From Alcanivorax sp. (GTDB taxonomy: Bacteria > Pseudomonadota > Gammaproteobacteria > Pseudomonadales > Alcanivoracaceae): a stretch of DNA of 64,000 nt. The translations under genes were made by a program, and so were the position numbers. The DNA is taken from assembly GCF_002726155.1 (NCBI RefSeq), contig NZ_PBSH01000030.1, positions 62,001 through 126,000 on the forward strand, read 5' to 3'. The notes beneath the pieces are model-generated. The model did no database searches, was not told the DNA's origin, and saw only the letters and a list, made by a program, of their open reading frames with translations. Below, in pieces: positions 1-9,892 of the stretch (the stretch's first letter is position 1; each line of letters opens with the position of its first letter).

Positions 1-996
1 CAGATTGAGCGCCAATTCGGCAAAGGGTCCGTCATGCGCATGGGTGATCGCAAGCGCGAGCGCATGCCATCCATTTCTACCGGGTCACTGGGGCTGGACG
101 TTGCCCTGGGGATTGGCGGGCTGCCGAAGGGGCGGATCGTGGAAATCTACGGCCCTGAATCCTCTGGTAAAACCACCCTGACCCTGAGCGTGATCGCCCA
201 GGCCCAGAAAAAAGGCGCCACCTGCGCCTTTGTGGACGCGGAGCACGCACTGGACCCGGATTACGCGGAAAAGCTGGGTGTGAACGTGGATGATCTGATT
301 GTTTCCCAGCCGGATACCGGTGAGCAGGCGCTGGAAATCACCGACATGCTGGTGCGCTCCGGCGCAGTGGATGTGGTCATCGTGGATTCCGTCGCCGCCC
401 TGGTGCCGAAAGCAGAAATTGAAGGCGAAATGGGTGACACCCACGTGGGCCTGCAGGCCCGGCTGATGAGCCAGGCACTGCGTAAAATTACCGGTAATGT
501 GAAAAACGCCAATACCCTGGTGGTGTTCATTAACCAGATCCGCATGAAGATTGGTGTGATGTTCGGCAACCCGGAAACCACCACTGGCGGTAACGCACTG
601 AAATTCTATTCTTCCGTCCGTCTGGATATCCGCCGTATTGGCGCGGTGAAGCAGGGCGATGAAGTCACCGGTAATGAAACCCGGGTGAAAGTAGTGAAGA
701 ACAAGGTGTCCCCGCCGTTCCGGCAGGCCGAGTTCCAGATTCTCTACGGTCAGGGCATCAACCAGTTAGGCGAAGTGCTGGACCTGGGCGTTCAACAGGG
801 CCTGGTAGACAAATCCGGTGCCTGGTACGCCTACAAGGGCGACAAGATTGGCCAGGGCAAGCAAAACGCCTGTGAGTACCTGCGTGAAAACCCGGCCATC
901 GCCGAAGAAATCGAAACGGAAATCCGGGCTCGTCTGCTGCCGGATCCCACCTCAGAAGCGCCGGTTGAAGAGGAAGCCGCGGCTGACGATGAGTAA
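1..996 (+). CDS. recA: RecA recombinase (5' end cut off by window)
   Basis: RecA binds single-stranded DNA, promotes ATP-dependent strand exchange and triggers LexA autocleavage in the SOS response. The frame is open from base 1 and the first residues ([15 protein letters not shown]) match about residue 17 of E. coli RecA, so roughly 16 N-terminal residues lie outside the window. The Walker A motif GPESSGKT is intact, as are the [11 protein letters not shown] and [12 protein letters not shown] stretches that line the DNA-binding loops. The C-terminus is acidic (EEEAAADDE), as usual for the family. recX follows with an 8-nt overlap, the standard recA-recX arrangement. The promoter and any LexA box would lie upstream of the window. 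Confidence 0.98.
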   Translation, partial: QIERQFGKGSVMRMGDRKRERMPSISTGSLGLDVALGIGGLPKGRIVEIYGPESSGKTTLTLSVIAQAQKKGATCAFVDAEHALDPDYAEKLGVNVDDLIVSQPDTGEQALEITDMLVRSGAVDVVIVDSVAALVPKAEIEGEMGDTHVGLQARLMSQALRKITGNVKNANTLVVFINQIRMKIGVMFGNPETTTGGNALKFYSSVRLDIRRIGAVKQGDEVTGNETRVKVVKNKVSPPFRQAEFQILYGQGINQLGEVLDLGVQQGLVDKSGAWYAYKGDKIGQGKQNACEYLRENPAIAEEIETEIRARLLPDPTSEAPVEEEAAADDE

Positions 997-1459
997 GGGA
1001 GATCCGCTGACGGAGGCCGAGCTGCGCCAGCGGGCGGTTGCCCTGCTGGCCCGGCGCGATCATGGCCGCCGCGAGCTGATCACCAAGCTGCAACAGCGGC
1101 TGGGTGAGCAGCCTGCGCTGGCTGAGGTCTTGGCCTGGTGTGAAGAACACGGCTTTATTGATGACCGGCGCTTTGCCGGTTTTTTTGTGCGCGCCCGTAT
1201 TGAGCGTGGACAGGGCGTCTTGCGCATTCGGCAAGAGCTTCAGCTCAAAGGCGTGGAGAACGATGTGATCGCCGAAGCGCTGGAGAATGCGGAGGTGGAC
1301 TGGTTCGCCCTCGCCAGAGAGGTCCGGGCCCGTCGATTCCGGTACTACCCCGCGGACCAAAAAGAAAAGGCCCGGCAGTTGCGCTTTCTGCAAAGCCGGG
1401 GCTTTGATGCCGAGCAGAGTTTTGCGGCGCTGGATACTTCGGAAGACGATCTGGACTAA
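989..1459 (+). CDS. recX: Regulatory protein RecX
   Basis: RecX binds inside the RecA filament groove and limits RecA activity. The product is 156 aa, normal for the family, and made of repeated three-helix units; the stretch [18 protein letters not shown] is typical RecX. The ATG at 989 overlaps the last codons of recA, so translation is probably coupled. A longer open frame exists upstream, but it runs through the recA coding region and does not resemble RecX there. The stop codon is followed within 3 nt by a tandem heptamer array (1463-1511). The next gene begins 224 nt further on. Confidence 0.93.
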   Translation: MSKGDPLTEAELRQRAVALLARRDHGRRELITKLQQRLGEQPALAEVLAWCEEHGFIDDRRFAGFFVRARIERGQGVLRIRQELQLKGVENDVIAEALENAEVDWFALAREVRARRFRYYPADQKEKARQLRFLQSRGFDAEQSFAALDTSEDDLD

Positions 1460-1462
1460 TCG

Positions 1463-1511
1463 CCACATTCCACATTCCACATTCCACATTCCACATTCCA
1501 CATTCCACATT
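1463..1511. repeat. Heptanucleotide tandem array (CCACATT)x7
   Basis: Seven perfect copies of the 7-bp unit CCACATT lie directly behind the recX stop codon. The array is AT-richer than its surroundings and has no palindromic unit, so it is not a CRISPR. Similar heptamer arrays with different units occur at 20822-20898 and 52311-52345, each also at the 3' end of a gene. Confidence 0.95.
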
Positions 1512-1683
1512 GCGCCAAGGTTTCCCGTTGAAAGCGGGCTGTGCTGAAGGCTGTTGCGCGACGATCTTGCTGTAGGCGCGACAGGTGGGGTCGACCGCGA
1601 CTGCAAGGCCGTGCGCTCAATGCGTTTTGCTGGTGGGTGGAGCAGGGTATCCTTGCGTTTTATGAGCCCGGATTGGGAACCCC
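1512..1683. other. Intergenic stretch between recX and the TauE-like gene
   Basis: No convincing gene or terminator is seen. It holds an imperfect inverted repeat around 1567-1608 with outer arms CTTGC and GCAAG, possibly a degraded REP-like unit. No strong promoter for the downstream permease was recognised. Confidence 0.4.
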
Positions 1684-2451
1684 ATGGAATACCTTGCAGA
1701 TCCCTGGTTGGCGGCCGCGTTATTAGGCGCCGGTGTGCTGGCGGGGTTTATCAATCCCCTGGCCGGGGGCGGTGGTCTACTGATCCTGCCGTTGTTGATG
1801 CTCACAGGCATGGGCGCTGCGCTGGCTAACGGGACCATGCGGGTGGCGGTGCTGATTCAGAGCGTGGAAGCGGTGCGCCAGTTCAACAAACGGGGGACCA
1901 TGCCGTTCGCCGCCCTGCCGGCGATTCTGGTGCCAAGCCTACTGGGCACCCTGGTGGGCGCCGTCGCTGCGGCGTTTCTTCCGGAAAGCATCCTCAAACC
2001 GGTTCTGCTGACGACCCTGGTGGTGGTGGCTTTGCTGATGGTGCTGCGTCCGGCGCAAATGTCGCCGGGGCCGGATGCGATCCCGCTATCCCCGAACGCG
2101 AGCCTGTCCGGGTGGCTCGGCCTGTTTTTGGCCGGTGCCTATGGCGGTTTTGTGCAGGCGGGCGTGGGTTTTGTACTGCTGGCGGTGCTGGTTGGGCAAC
2201 TGCAGTACGACCTGCTACGCAGTAATGCCCTGAAACTGGCGATCACTGGCAGTTTTACCGTGCTTGCCCTGGGGATCTTCGTCGCCCGCGATCAGGTTGC
2301 CTGGTTGCCGGGGCTGGTCGTTGCGCTGGGTAGCCTGTTGGGTGTGCGGCTGGGTGTGGGGTTCGCGCACCAGGTTTCCCCCCGTGTACTCAAACGCATC
2401 CTGCTGGTGATGGTGCTGGCGGTATGTCTGGCGGCAGCGATCAAGGGCTAG
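1684..2451 (+). CDS. TauE/SafE-family sulfite/anion exporter-like permease
   Basis: A 255-aa integral membrane protein with about seven or eight hydrophobic segments and the two-half organisation of the TauE/SafE family (formerly DUF81). The N-terminal GFINPLAGGGGLLILPLLM and mid-protein AGAYGGFVQAGVGFVLL resemble the paired repeats of that family. Members move sulfite, sulfoacetate and other small anions across the inner membrane; the substrate here cannot be told. The chosen ATG begins directly with the amphipathic and first membrane stretch. It stands alone, with recX upstream and alaS downstream, so context does not help. Confidence 0.85.
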   Translation: MEYLADPWLAAALLGAGVLAGFINPLAGGGGLLILPLLMLTGMGAALANGTMRVAVLIQSVEAVRQFNKRGTMPFAALPAILVPSLLGTLVGAVAAAFLPESILKPVLLTTLVVVALLMVLRPAQMSPGPDAIPLSPNASLSGWLGLFLAGAYGGFVQAGVGFVLLAVLVGQLQYDLLRSNALKLAITGSFTVLALGIFVARDQVAWLPGLVVALGSLLGVRLGVGFAHQVSPRVLKRILLVMVLAVCLAAAIKG

Positions 2452-2529
2452 AACCGAGCTATGAGGCGCCAGCGACTAGTTTTTAGCTGTTAGATTAAAG
2501 AAGGGCCGACTTCTGGTTTCGGGTTTTTC

Positions 2530-2557
2530 TCGAAGCTCGAAGCTAGTAGCTTGCAGC
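2530..2557. repeat. Degenerate heptamer repeats before alaS
   Basis: Four consecutive 7-bp units: TCGAAGC twice, then TAGTAGC and TTGCAGC. It is shorter and more diverged than the arrays at 1463, 20822 and 52311 but has the same period. Confidence 0.6.
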
Positions 2558-2591
2558 TTACTGAACCATCGCAACCGGGCCTTGAGGGCGC

Positions 2592-2597
2592 TATACT
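2592..2597 (+). promoter_or_regulatory. Possible -10 element of the alaS promoter
   Basis: TATACT lies 39 nt before the chosen alaS start, a good match to the sigma-70 -10 box. No convincing -35 box is seen 16-18 nt upstream, so this is a weak call. Confidence 0.35.
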
Positions 2598-2635
2598 CGG
2601 CCCTCTCTGACAGCCAGCCAATGATTGTTTCTCCT

Positions 2636-5236
<2,601 letters not shown>

Positions 5237-5392
5237 GGCGGTTGGGCTGGAAATACCGGGTATTTCTGGCCTGAAAAACCCACTTTGGGGGCGGAAAAGG
5301 TCGCAGATCAGGTCCGCCATACCACCTCAACATGAAATCCCGGCGCGTTTCTGTTAAGGTAGCGCGCTCTTTTTTGCAGAAAAAGCGACTTT

Positions 5393-6619
5393 ATGGCTCT
5401 TATCGTGCAGAAATACGGCGGTACCTCAGTGGGTACGGTCGAACGCATCCAGGCCGTTGCCGAGAAGGTAGCTGGCTTCCATAAACAGGGTGACCAGGTG
5501 GTCGTCGTCGTCTCCGCCATGAGCGGGGAAACCAACCGGCTGATTGAGCTGGCCAACGGCGTTACCGACAAACCCTCTCCACGGGAAATGGACGTGCTGG
5601 TGTCTACCGGCGAGCAGGTCACCATTGCCTTGCTGTCCATGGCACTGCAGAAGCAGGGTCTCAACGCCCGCTCCTATACCGGCAGCCAGATTCCCCTGCG
5701 CACCGACAATGCTTACTCCAAAGCCCGTATCGAAGAGATCGACGACAAGAAAGTGCGCGCCGATCTTGATGGCGGCAGTGTGGTCGTTGTGGCCGGTTTC
5801 CAGGGCGTTGATGGTGACGGCAACATTACCACGCTGGGCCGTGGTGGGTCGGATACCACTGCGGTGGCGCTGGCTGCTGCGTTGAAAGCGGACGAGTGCC
5901 AGATCTACACCGATGTGGATGGCGTCTATACCACCGACCCCCGTGTGGTGGATAACGCCCGTCGCCTGGACAGCATTACCTTCGAGGAAATGCTGGAGAT
6001 GGCGAGTCAGGGCTCCAAGGTCCTGCAGATCCGTGCTGTGGAATTCGCCGGCAAATACAATGTGCCGCTGCGTGTCTTGTCCAGTTTCCAGGATGGTCCT
6101 GGGACTCTTATTTCCGTCGAAGACGAGGTTGATATGGAAAAGCCGGTAATCTCCGGAATTGCCTTTACCCGTGATGAAGCCAAGATCATCGTGCGTGGCG
6201 CCCCGGATACTCCGGGTATCGCCTACAAGATCCTCGGCCCGGTGAGCGCAGAAAACATCGAAGTGGACATGATCGTGCAGAACGTGGGCAAGGACGGCGC
6301 CGCCGACTTTACCTTCACCGTGCACCGCAACGATTTCGTCCGTGCCCAGGAAGCCCTGCGCAACGCCTCCGAAGAGCTGGGTAACCCGGAAATCATCGGT
6401 GACGACAAGATTGCCAAAGTCTCCCTGGTGGGTGTGGGTATGCGCTCTCACGCGGGTGTGGCGTCCAAGATGTTCGAAGCCCTGGCCAACGAAGGGGTGA
6501 ACATCGAGATGATTTCCACCTCCGAGATCAAGGTGTCCGTAGTCATTGCCGAGAAGTACCTGGAGCTGGCAGTGCGCGCCCTGCACTCTGAGTTCGAGCT
6601 GGATCAGCCCGGCTCCTGA
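5393..6619 (+). CDS. lysC: Aspartokinase (class with two C-terminal ACT domains)
   Basis: It phosphorylates aspartate, the first step towards lysine, threonine, methionine and diaminopimelate. The 408-aa product is the monofunctional type with no fused homoserine dehydrogenase. The kinase motif KYGGTS is at residues 7-12, and [16 protein letters not shown] is in the nucleotide-binding region. Two ACT domains (about 265-335 and 345-408) provide allosteric control, usually by lysine and/or threonine. An in-frame ATG at 6134 with its own ribosome binding site suggests a separate small subunit (listed on its own). It lies between alaS and csrA on the same strand. Confidence 0.96.
   Translation: MALIVQKYGGTSVGTVERIQAVAEKVAGFHKQGDQVVVVVSAMSGETNRLIELANGVTDKPSPREMDVLVSTGEQVTIALLSMALQKQGLNARSYTGSQIPLRTDNAYSKARIEEIDDKKVRADLDGGSVVVVAGFQGVDGDGNITTLGRGGSDTTAVALAAALKADECQIYTDVDGVYTTDPRVVDNARRLDSITFEEMLEMASQGSKVLQIRAVEFAGKYNVPLRVLSSFQDGPGTLISVEDEVDMEKPVISGIAFTRDEAKIIVRGAPDTPGIAYKILGPVSAENIEVDMIVQNVGKDGAADFTFTVHRNDFVRAQEALRNASEELGNPEIIGDDKIAKVSLVGVGMRSHAGVASKMFEALANEGVNIEMISTSEIKVSVVIAEKYLELAVRALHSEFELDQPGS
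6134..6619 (+). CDS. Probable internal translation product: aspartokinase beta subunit
   Basis: An ATG in the lysC frame at 6134 is preceded by GAGG at 6125-6128, 5 nt away. It would give a 161-aa protein beginning [17 protein letters not shown]. This is the same position at which the small subunits of Corynebacterium and Bacillus class aspartokinases begin, and the product would hold only the ACT domains. Seen: the start and its ribosome binding site. Known: alpha2/beta2 aspartokinases arise this way. Inferred: that it is used here. Confidence 0.5.
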   Translation: MEKPVISGIAFTRDEAKIIVRGAPDTPGIAYKILGPVSAENIEVDMIVQNVGKDGAADFTFTVHRNDFVRAQEALRNASEELGNPEIIGDDKIAKVSLVGVGMRSHAGVASKMFEALANEGVNIEMISTSEIKVSVVIAEKYLELAVRALHSEFELDQPGS

Positions 6620-6747
6620 TCGGCATACCATCAGGTAGGTATGGGGCGACGACCGGTTGGTCTAGCCCCTCTCACGGCAAGACTTGAGAATCTGATTCAG
6701 GCATACTACCGGCCCCGTGCCAGGGGTGGGTAAATGGTCTCTGCACC

Positions 6748-6825
6748 AAGGAGTCGTCACGGACGGCAACCCGCGAGCCTCAGGTACGGAAAGCGCTCAC
6801 GGAAATGAAAGGACCCCAGGAGGGA
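6748..6825 (+). promoter_or_regulatory. GGA-rich csrA leader, candidate CsrA autoregulatory sites
   Basis: The leader before csrA has repeated GGA motifs in CsrA-like contexts: AAGGA 6748-6752, ACGGA 6759-6763, ACGGA 6786-6790, ACGGA 6799-6803, AAGGA 6809-6813 and AGGA 6818-6821. The last overlaps the Shine-Dalgarno AGGAGG (6818-6823). CsrA/RsmA proteins bind ANGGA, often with one site over the ribosome binding site, so negative autoregulation is likely. Binding itself is inferred. Confidence 0.45.
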
Positions 6826-6830
6826 TCATT

Positions 6831-7019
6831 ATGTTAATTCTTACGCGTCGAGTTGGTGAGACCCTGATGGTGGGTGATGAAGTCACCGTCACTGTGCTGG
6901 GTGTAAAAGGCAATCAGGTTCGTATCGGTGTGAACGCGCCGAAAGAAGTTGCCGTACACCGTGAAGAAATTTATCAGCGAATTCAGCACGAAAAATCGTC
7001 AGATAGCGAGTCTGCCTGA
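6831..7019 (+). CDS. csrA: Carbon storage regulator CsrA/RsmA
   Basis: A homodimeric RNA-binding protein that blocks or stabilises mRNAs carrying GGA motifs; it controls carbon flow, motility and biofilm genes in many gammaproteobacteria. The 62-aa product is full length. The RNA-contacting residues are present: L4, R6 and R7 at the N-terminus and V42-H43-R44-E46 near the end of the core. The ATG at 6831 has a perfect AGGAGG 7 nt upstream; the longer open frame starting before it is not protein-like. It is followed by tRNA-Ser(GCT), as in Pseudomonas rsmA loci. Confidence 0.97.
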   Translation: MLILTRRVGETLMVGDEVTVTVLGVKGNQVRIGVNAPKEVAVHREEIYQRIQHEKSSDSESA

Positions 7020-7125
7020 TTTTTGAGCTGTATTTTGTTCGCAAAATCGTTATGATGCGCGGCGAGTTTGGTGACGGCGCCGATTAAGAGCGTTCACTAC
7101 CAAACCACAAGCAGTACCGCATTCC

Positions 7126-7215
7126 GGAGAGGTGGGTGAGTGGCTGAAACCAGCTCCCTGCTAAGGAGCCATACGGGAAACTGTATCGCGGGTTCGAATC
7201 CCGCCCTCTCCGCCA
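7126..7215 (+). tRNA. serX: tRNA-Ser (anticodon GCT)
   Basis: A 90-nt class II tRNA. The acceptor stem GGAGAGG (7126-7132) pairs with CCTCTCC (7205-7211). The anticodon arm reads CTCCCTGCTAAGGAG, giving anticodon GCT for AGC/AGU codons. A long variable arm is present, the T arm has GGTTCGAATCC, the discriminator is G, and CCA is encoded (7213-7215). A strong terminator follows. Confidence 0.97.
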
Positions 7216-7225
7216 TATTAGAAAG

Positions 7226-7249
7226 CGCCCCGCAATGCGGGGCGTTTTT
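7226..7249 (+). terminator. Rho-independent terminator after tRNA-Ser
   Basis: An 8-bp GC-rich stem, CGCCCCGC pairing with GCGGGGCG around a 3-nt AAT loop, followed by TTTTT (7245-7249). Confidence 0.93.
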
Positions 7250-7396
7250 GTTTGTGGCGCCGTCCTTGCTGTTGTTCTGGATAGATGCCGCCGCAAGCGG
7301 GCGCTCATGTTCCTCGTGCTCTGCCTCGACACCAACTTGCGCTACACTACGCCCCCGAAACGCCCCACGAATCTCCACGGTAAAGAAGGTGACGCC

Positions 7397-8431
7397 ATGA
7401 CCGATACCCTGACCATTGCCCGTCCTGATGACTGGCATCTGCATTTCCGCGACGGTGATTTGCTGGCGGAAACCGTGCCGGCCACGGCCAATGTATTCGG
7501 TCGGGCCATCGTGATGCCCAACCTGAACCCGCCGGTGAACACGGTGGCCCAGGCCGCAGAGTATCGTGAGCGCATCATGGCGCAGGTGCCTGCAGGGGTG
7601 AGTTTTGAGCCATTGATGGTGCTGTATCTCACCGACAGCACCCCAGTGGAGGAAGTGGAGCGCGCAGCCAACAGCGATTTTGTGCATGCGTTCAAGCTCT
7701 ATCCCGCCGGCGCGACCACAAACTCTGCCAGTGGGGTCACCGACCCGGGCAGGATTACTCATCTGTACGAGGCCATGGAAAAGCACGATGTGCCGCTGCT
7801 GGTGCACGGGGAAGTGACCGATGCGGACATCGATATCTTCGACCGTGAAAAGGTATTTATTGATCGTTATCTGAATACCATCCGCAGCCAGTTTCCGGCG
7901 TTGCGTATTGTGTTTGAACACGTGACCACCTCGGAAGGCGTCAACTTTGTGCGCGAAGCCAACGCGCTGACTGCAGCGACAGTGACGCCCCAGCACCTGC
8001 TGATGAACCGCAACGATCTGCTGGTGGGCGGCGTGCGCCCGCACAATTACTGCCTGCCGATTCTCAAGCGTCGCCAGCATCAGGAAGCCATTCAGAAAGC
8101 GGTAATTGATGGCCACAGCCGTTTTTTCCTGGGCACGGATTCCGCTCCGCACGCCCGTAACAAGAAAGAAGCGGCCTGTGGCTGCGCGGGGTGTTACTCG
8201 GCGCGTGCGGCACTGCCGCTGTATGCCACTTTCCTGGAGCAGCATAACGCGCTGGACAAGCTGGAAGGGTTTGCCAGCCACTTTGGTGCCGATTTCTATC
8301 GCCTGCCGCGCCACACCGACACCGTGACCCTGCAACGCAAACCCTGGGACGTGCCCGCGGTAATCGATGCCGCCGGGGAGCCGGTGGTGCCGTTCTTTGC
8401 CGGTGAGCAGTTACCCTGGTCGCTGGGCTGA
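7397..8431 (+). CDS. pyrC: Dihydroorotase (E. coli PyrC type)
   Basis: It cyclises carbamoyl-aspartate to dihydroorotate in pyrimidine synthesis. The 344-aa product matches the length of class II dihydroorotases (E. coli 347 aa). The first metal-binding histidines are in DWHLHFRDG (H14, H16). K100 in HAFKLYPAG is the expected carboxylated bridging lysine, and later ligands are in HVTTSEG and GTDSAPH. The ATG at 7397 follows AAGAAGGTGACGCC; an upstream in-frame start would include a non-homologous leader that also runs over the tRNA terminator. A COG0523 GTPase begins 5 nt after the stop. Confidence 0.96.
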   Translation: MTDTLTIARPDDWHLHFRDGDLLAETVPATANVFGRAIVMPNLNPPVNTVAQAAEYRERIMAQVPAGVSFEPLMVLYLTDSTPVEEVERAANSDFVHAFKLYPAGATTNSASGVTDPGRITHLYEAMEKHDVPLLVHGEVTDADIDIFDREKVFIDRYLNTIRSQFPALRIVFEHVTTSEGVNFVREANALTAATVTPQHLLMNRNDLLVGGVRPHNYCLPILKRRQHQEAIQKAVIDGHSRFFLGTDSAPHARNKKEAACGCAGCYSARAALPLYATFLEQHNALDKLEGFASHFGADFYRLPRHTDTVTLQRKPWDVPAVIDAAGEPVVPFFAGEQLPWSLG

Positions 8432-8436
8432 TTGCT

Positions 8437-9471
8437 GTGGAAGAACGGATTCCGGTGGTGGTGCTCACCGGCTTTCTGGGTAGTGGCAAGACCACGCTGC
8501 TCAACCGCTGGCTGAACGAGCGCAGCGATGTAGCCTTGATCATTAACGAGCTGGGCGATATCGGCATTGATCAGCATCTCACCGGCACCGATGGAGTGTC
8601 GGTCTCGTTGCTGGCCGGCGGCTGCCTGTGCTGCGTGATTCAGGGCTCCCTGTCCACCACGTTGCGCAACCTGTTCATGGCCCGTAAAAACGGCGAGATT
8701 CCCGCATTCACGGCGGTGGTGATTGAAACCAGCGGCGCGGCCGACCCCTTCGGTGTGGTGGCGCCACTGGAACAGGACCCTTGGTTGCGAAAGCGCTTTG
8801 TTTGCCAGTCGGTGCTGACCGTGGTTGATACCTGCGCCGGTGCCGATGCGATTGCCGAGCACCCGGAAGTGTTGGAGCAAATCCACGGCGCCGATGTGCT
8901 GCTGCTTTCCAAGGCGGAACAGGCCGAGCCTCCTGCCGTCCAGGCGTTGCAGGCGCAGCTGCACGGCCTGAATGCAACGGCGCGGCAATACCGGCTGGAT
9001 ACCGACTTTCCTGATGCGACCTTGCTTGATGAATCGTTTCCACGTCGTTGCCGGGTGACTGGCCTGTTTGCCCCTGTGGGGGGAGCGAGGCTTGCCGCTC
9101 AGTCACTTGCGCTGGTTCCCGCGGAGAAGCAGGCGTCCCGCCATAATCTGTTCAGCGCTTCGATGCGGTGGCCTCATGGCCTGGACTGGCCATTATGGCA
9201 GGCCGCGCTTCAGCAACTGCAGGCGCAATGTGGCGATACATTGGTGCGAGTGAAAGGGTTGTTGCAGGTGAACGGGCTGGATGGCCCCATGCTGGTTCAG
9301 TGGGTGGCGCAACAGCCGCCGGAGATGACACCACAGAACCTGTGGCCGGATCAGGACACCGATTCGCGTCTGGTGCTGATTGTGCGCCACCCTCAGGCTG
9401 ACTTCCCGGCCCGACTGCTGGCACACTGGGAAACGCTGTTGAATCAGTTACAGGTTGCCCCTTCGGCCTGA
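8437..9471 (+). CDS. COG0523-family (CobW/YjiA-like) metallochaperone GTPase
   Basis: G3E-family P-loop GTPase of 344 aa. The P-loop GFLGSGKT is at residues 12-19 and the metal-binding CLCC motif of the family at 63-66. A CobW C-terminal domain fills roughly the last 100 residues. Such proteins deliver zinc, cobalt or other metals to client enzymes. It starts at GTG 5 nt after pyrC, so the two are probably co-transcribed. Dihydroorotase is a zinc enzyme, so PyrC is an attractive client, but this is inference. No nearby Zur box was recognised, and the true metal is unknown. Confidence 0.88.
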   Translation: MEERIPVVVLTGFLGSGKTTLLNRWLNERSDVALIINELGDIGIDQHLTGTDGVSVSLLAGGCLCCVIQGSLSTTLRNLFMARKNGEIPAFTAVVIETSGAADPFGVVAPLEQDPWLRKRFVCQSVLTVVDTCAGADAIAEHPEVLEQIHGADVLLLSKAEQAEPPAVQALQAQLHGLNATARQYRLDTDFPDATLLDESFPRRCRVTGLFAPVGGARLAAQSLALVPAEKQASRHNLFSASMRWPHGLDWPLWQAALQQLQAQCGDTLVRVKGLLQVNGLDGPMLVQWVAQQPPEMTPQNLWPDQDTDSRLVLIVRHPQADFPARLLAHWETLLNQLQVAPSA

Positions 9472-9515
9472 ATGTCCGGTCTGATCAACGCTCGCCTGAT
9501 TGTTGCGGAGTCCTT

Positions 9516-9845
9516 ATGGGTTACCTGTATTTATCTATCGCCATTGTGGCTGAAGTGGTGGCTACTTCGGCGCTGAATGCGTCCCAGGGGTTCACCCGGT
9601 TGTGGCCATCGGTGATCACGGTGGTGGGCTATTGCGTTGCGTTTTATGCGCTTTCCCTGACCTTGCGCACTATTCCCATGGGGATAGCCTATGCGGTCTG
9701 GGCGGGAGTGGGTATCGTACTGATTGCCCTGGTGGGGGCGCTGTTTTTCAAACAAACCCCGGACTTACCCGCCATGCTGGGCATGGGTTTTATTATTGCG
9801 GGTGTGGTGCTGGTCACGCTGGTGTCCAGCACCGCCAGCCATTGA
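9516..9845 (+). CDS. Small multidrug resistance (SMR) efflux protein
   Basis: A 109-aa inner membrane protein with four transmembrane helices, typical of EmrE/SugE-like exporters that swap protons for cationic toxicants. The essential membrane-embedded glutamate is present in TM1 (E13, in IAIVAEVVATSAL). The GIAYAVWAGVGIVLIALVG segment in TM3 is the family dimer signature and is closer to EmrE (quaternary cation export) than to Gdx/SugE (guanidinium), though the subtype is not certain. GGAG lies 8 nt before the ATG. It follows the COG0523 gene by 44 nt. Confidence 0.92.
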   Translation: MGYLYLSIAIVAEVVATSALNASQGFTRLWPSVITVVGYCVAFYALSLTLRTIPMGIAYAVWAGVGIVLIALVGALFFKQTPDLPAMLGMGFIIAGVVLVTLVSSTASH

Positions 9846-9892
9846 ATAGCGCTAATGCATGAATTGCGCTGAATGAATGACAAGGAGAGGTC

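Noticed and set aside
758..1606. 282-aa minus-strand frame with repeated WNVECGM peptide
   Set aside because: The peptide repeat is only the translation of the CCACATT array; the rest is antisense to recX and recA.
5247..5271. Palindrome AAATACCGGGTATTT after alaS as terminator
   Set aside because: AT-rich stem with almost no loop and no T-tract; not a convincing terminator.
5426..6631. 401-aa minus-strand frame opposite lysC
   Set aside because: Antisense of aspartokinase with repetitive H/G/Q-rich sequence and no recognisable domain.
6684..6707. TTGAGA and CATACT as a csrA promoter
   Set aside because: The spacing is 12 nt, too short for a sigma-70 promoter.
7097..8335. 412-aa minus-strand frame across pyrC and tRNA-Ser
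   Set aside because: It runs through the tRNA gene and the pyrC coding region and has shadow-type composition rich in H, Q and R.
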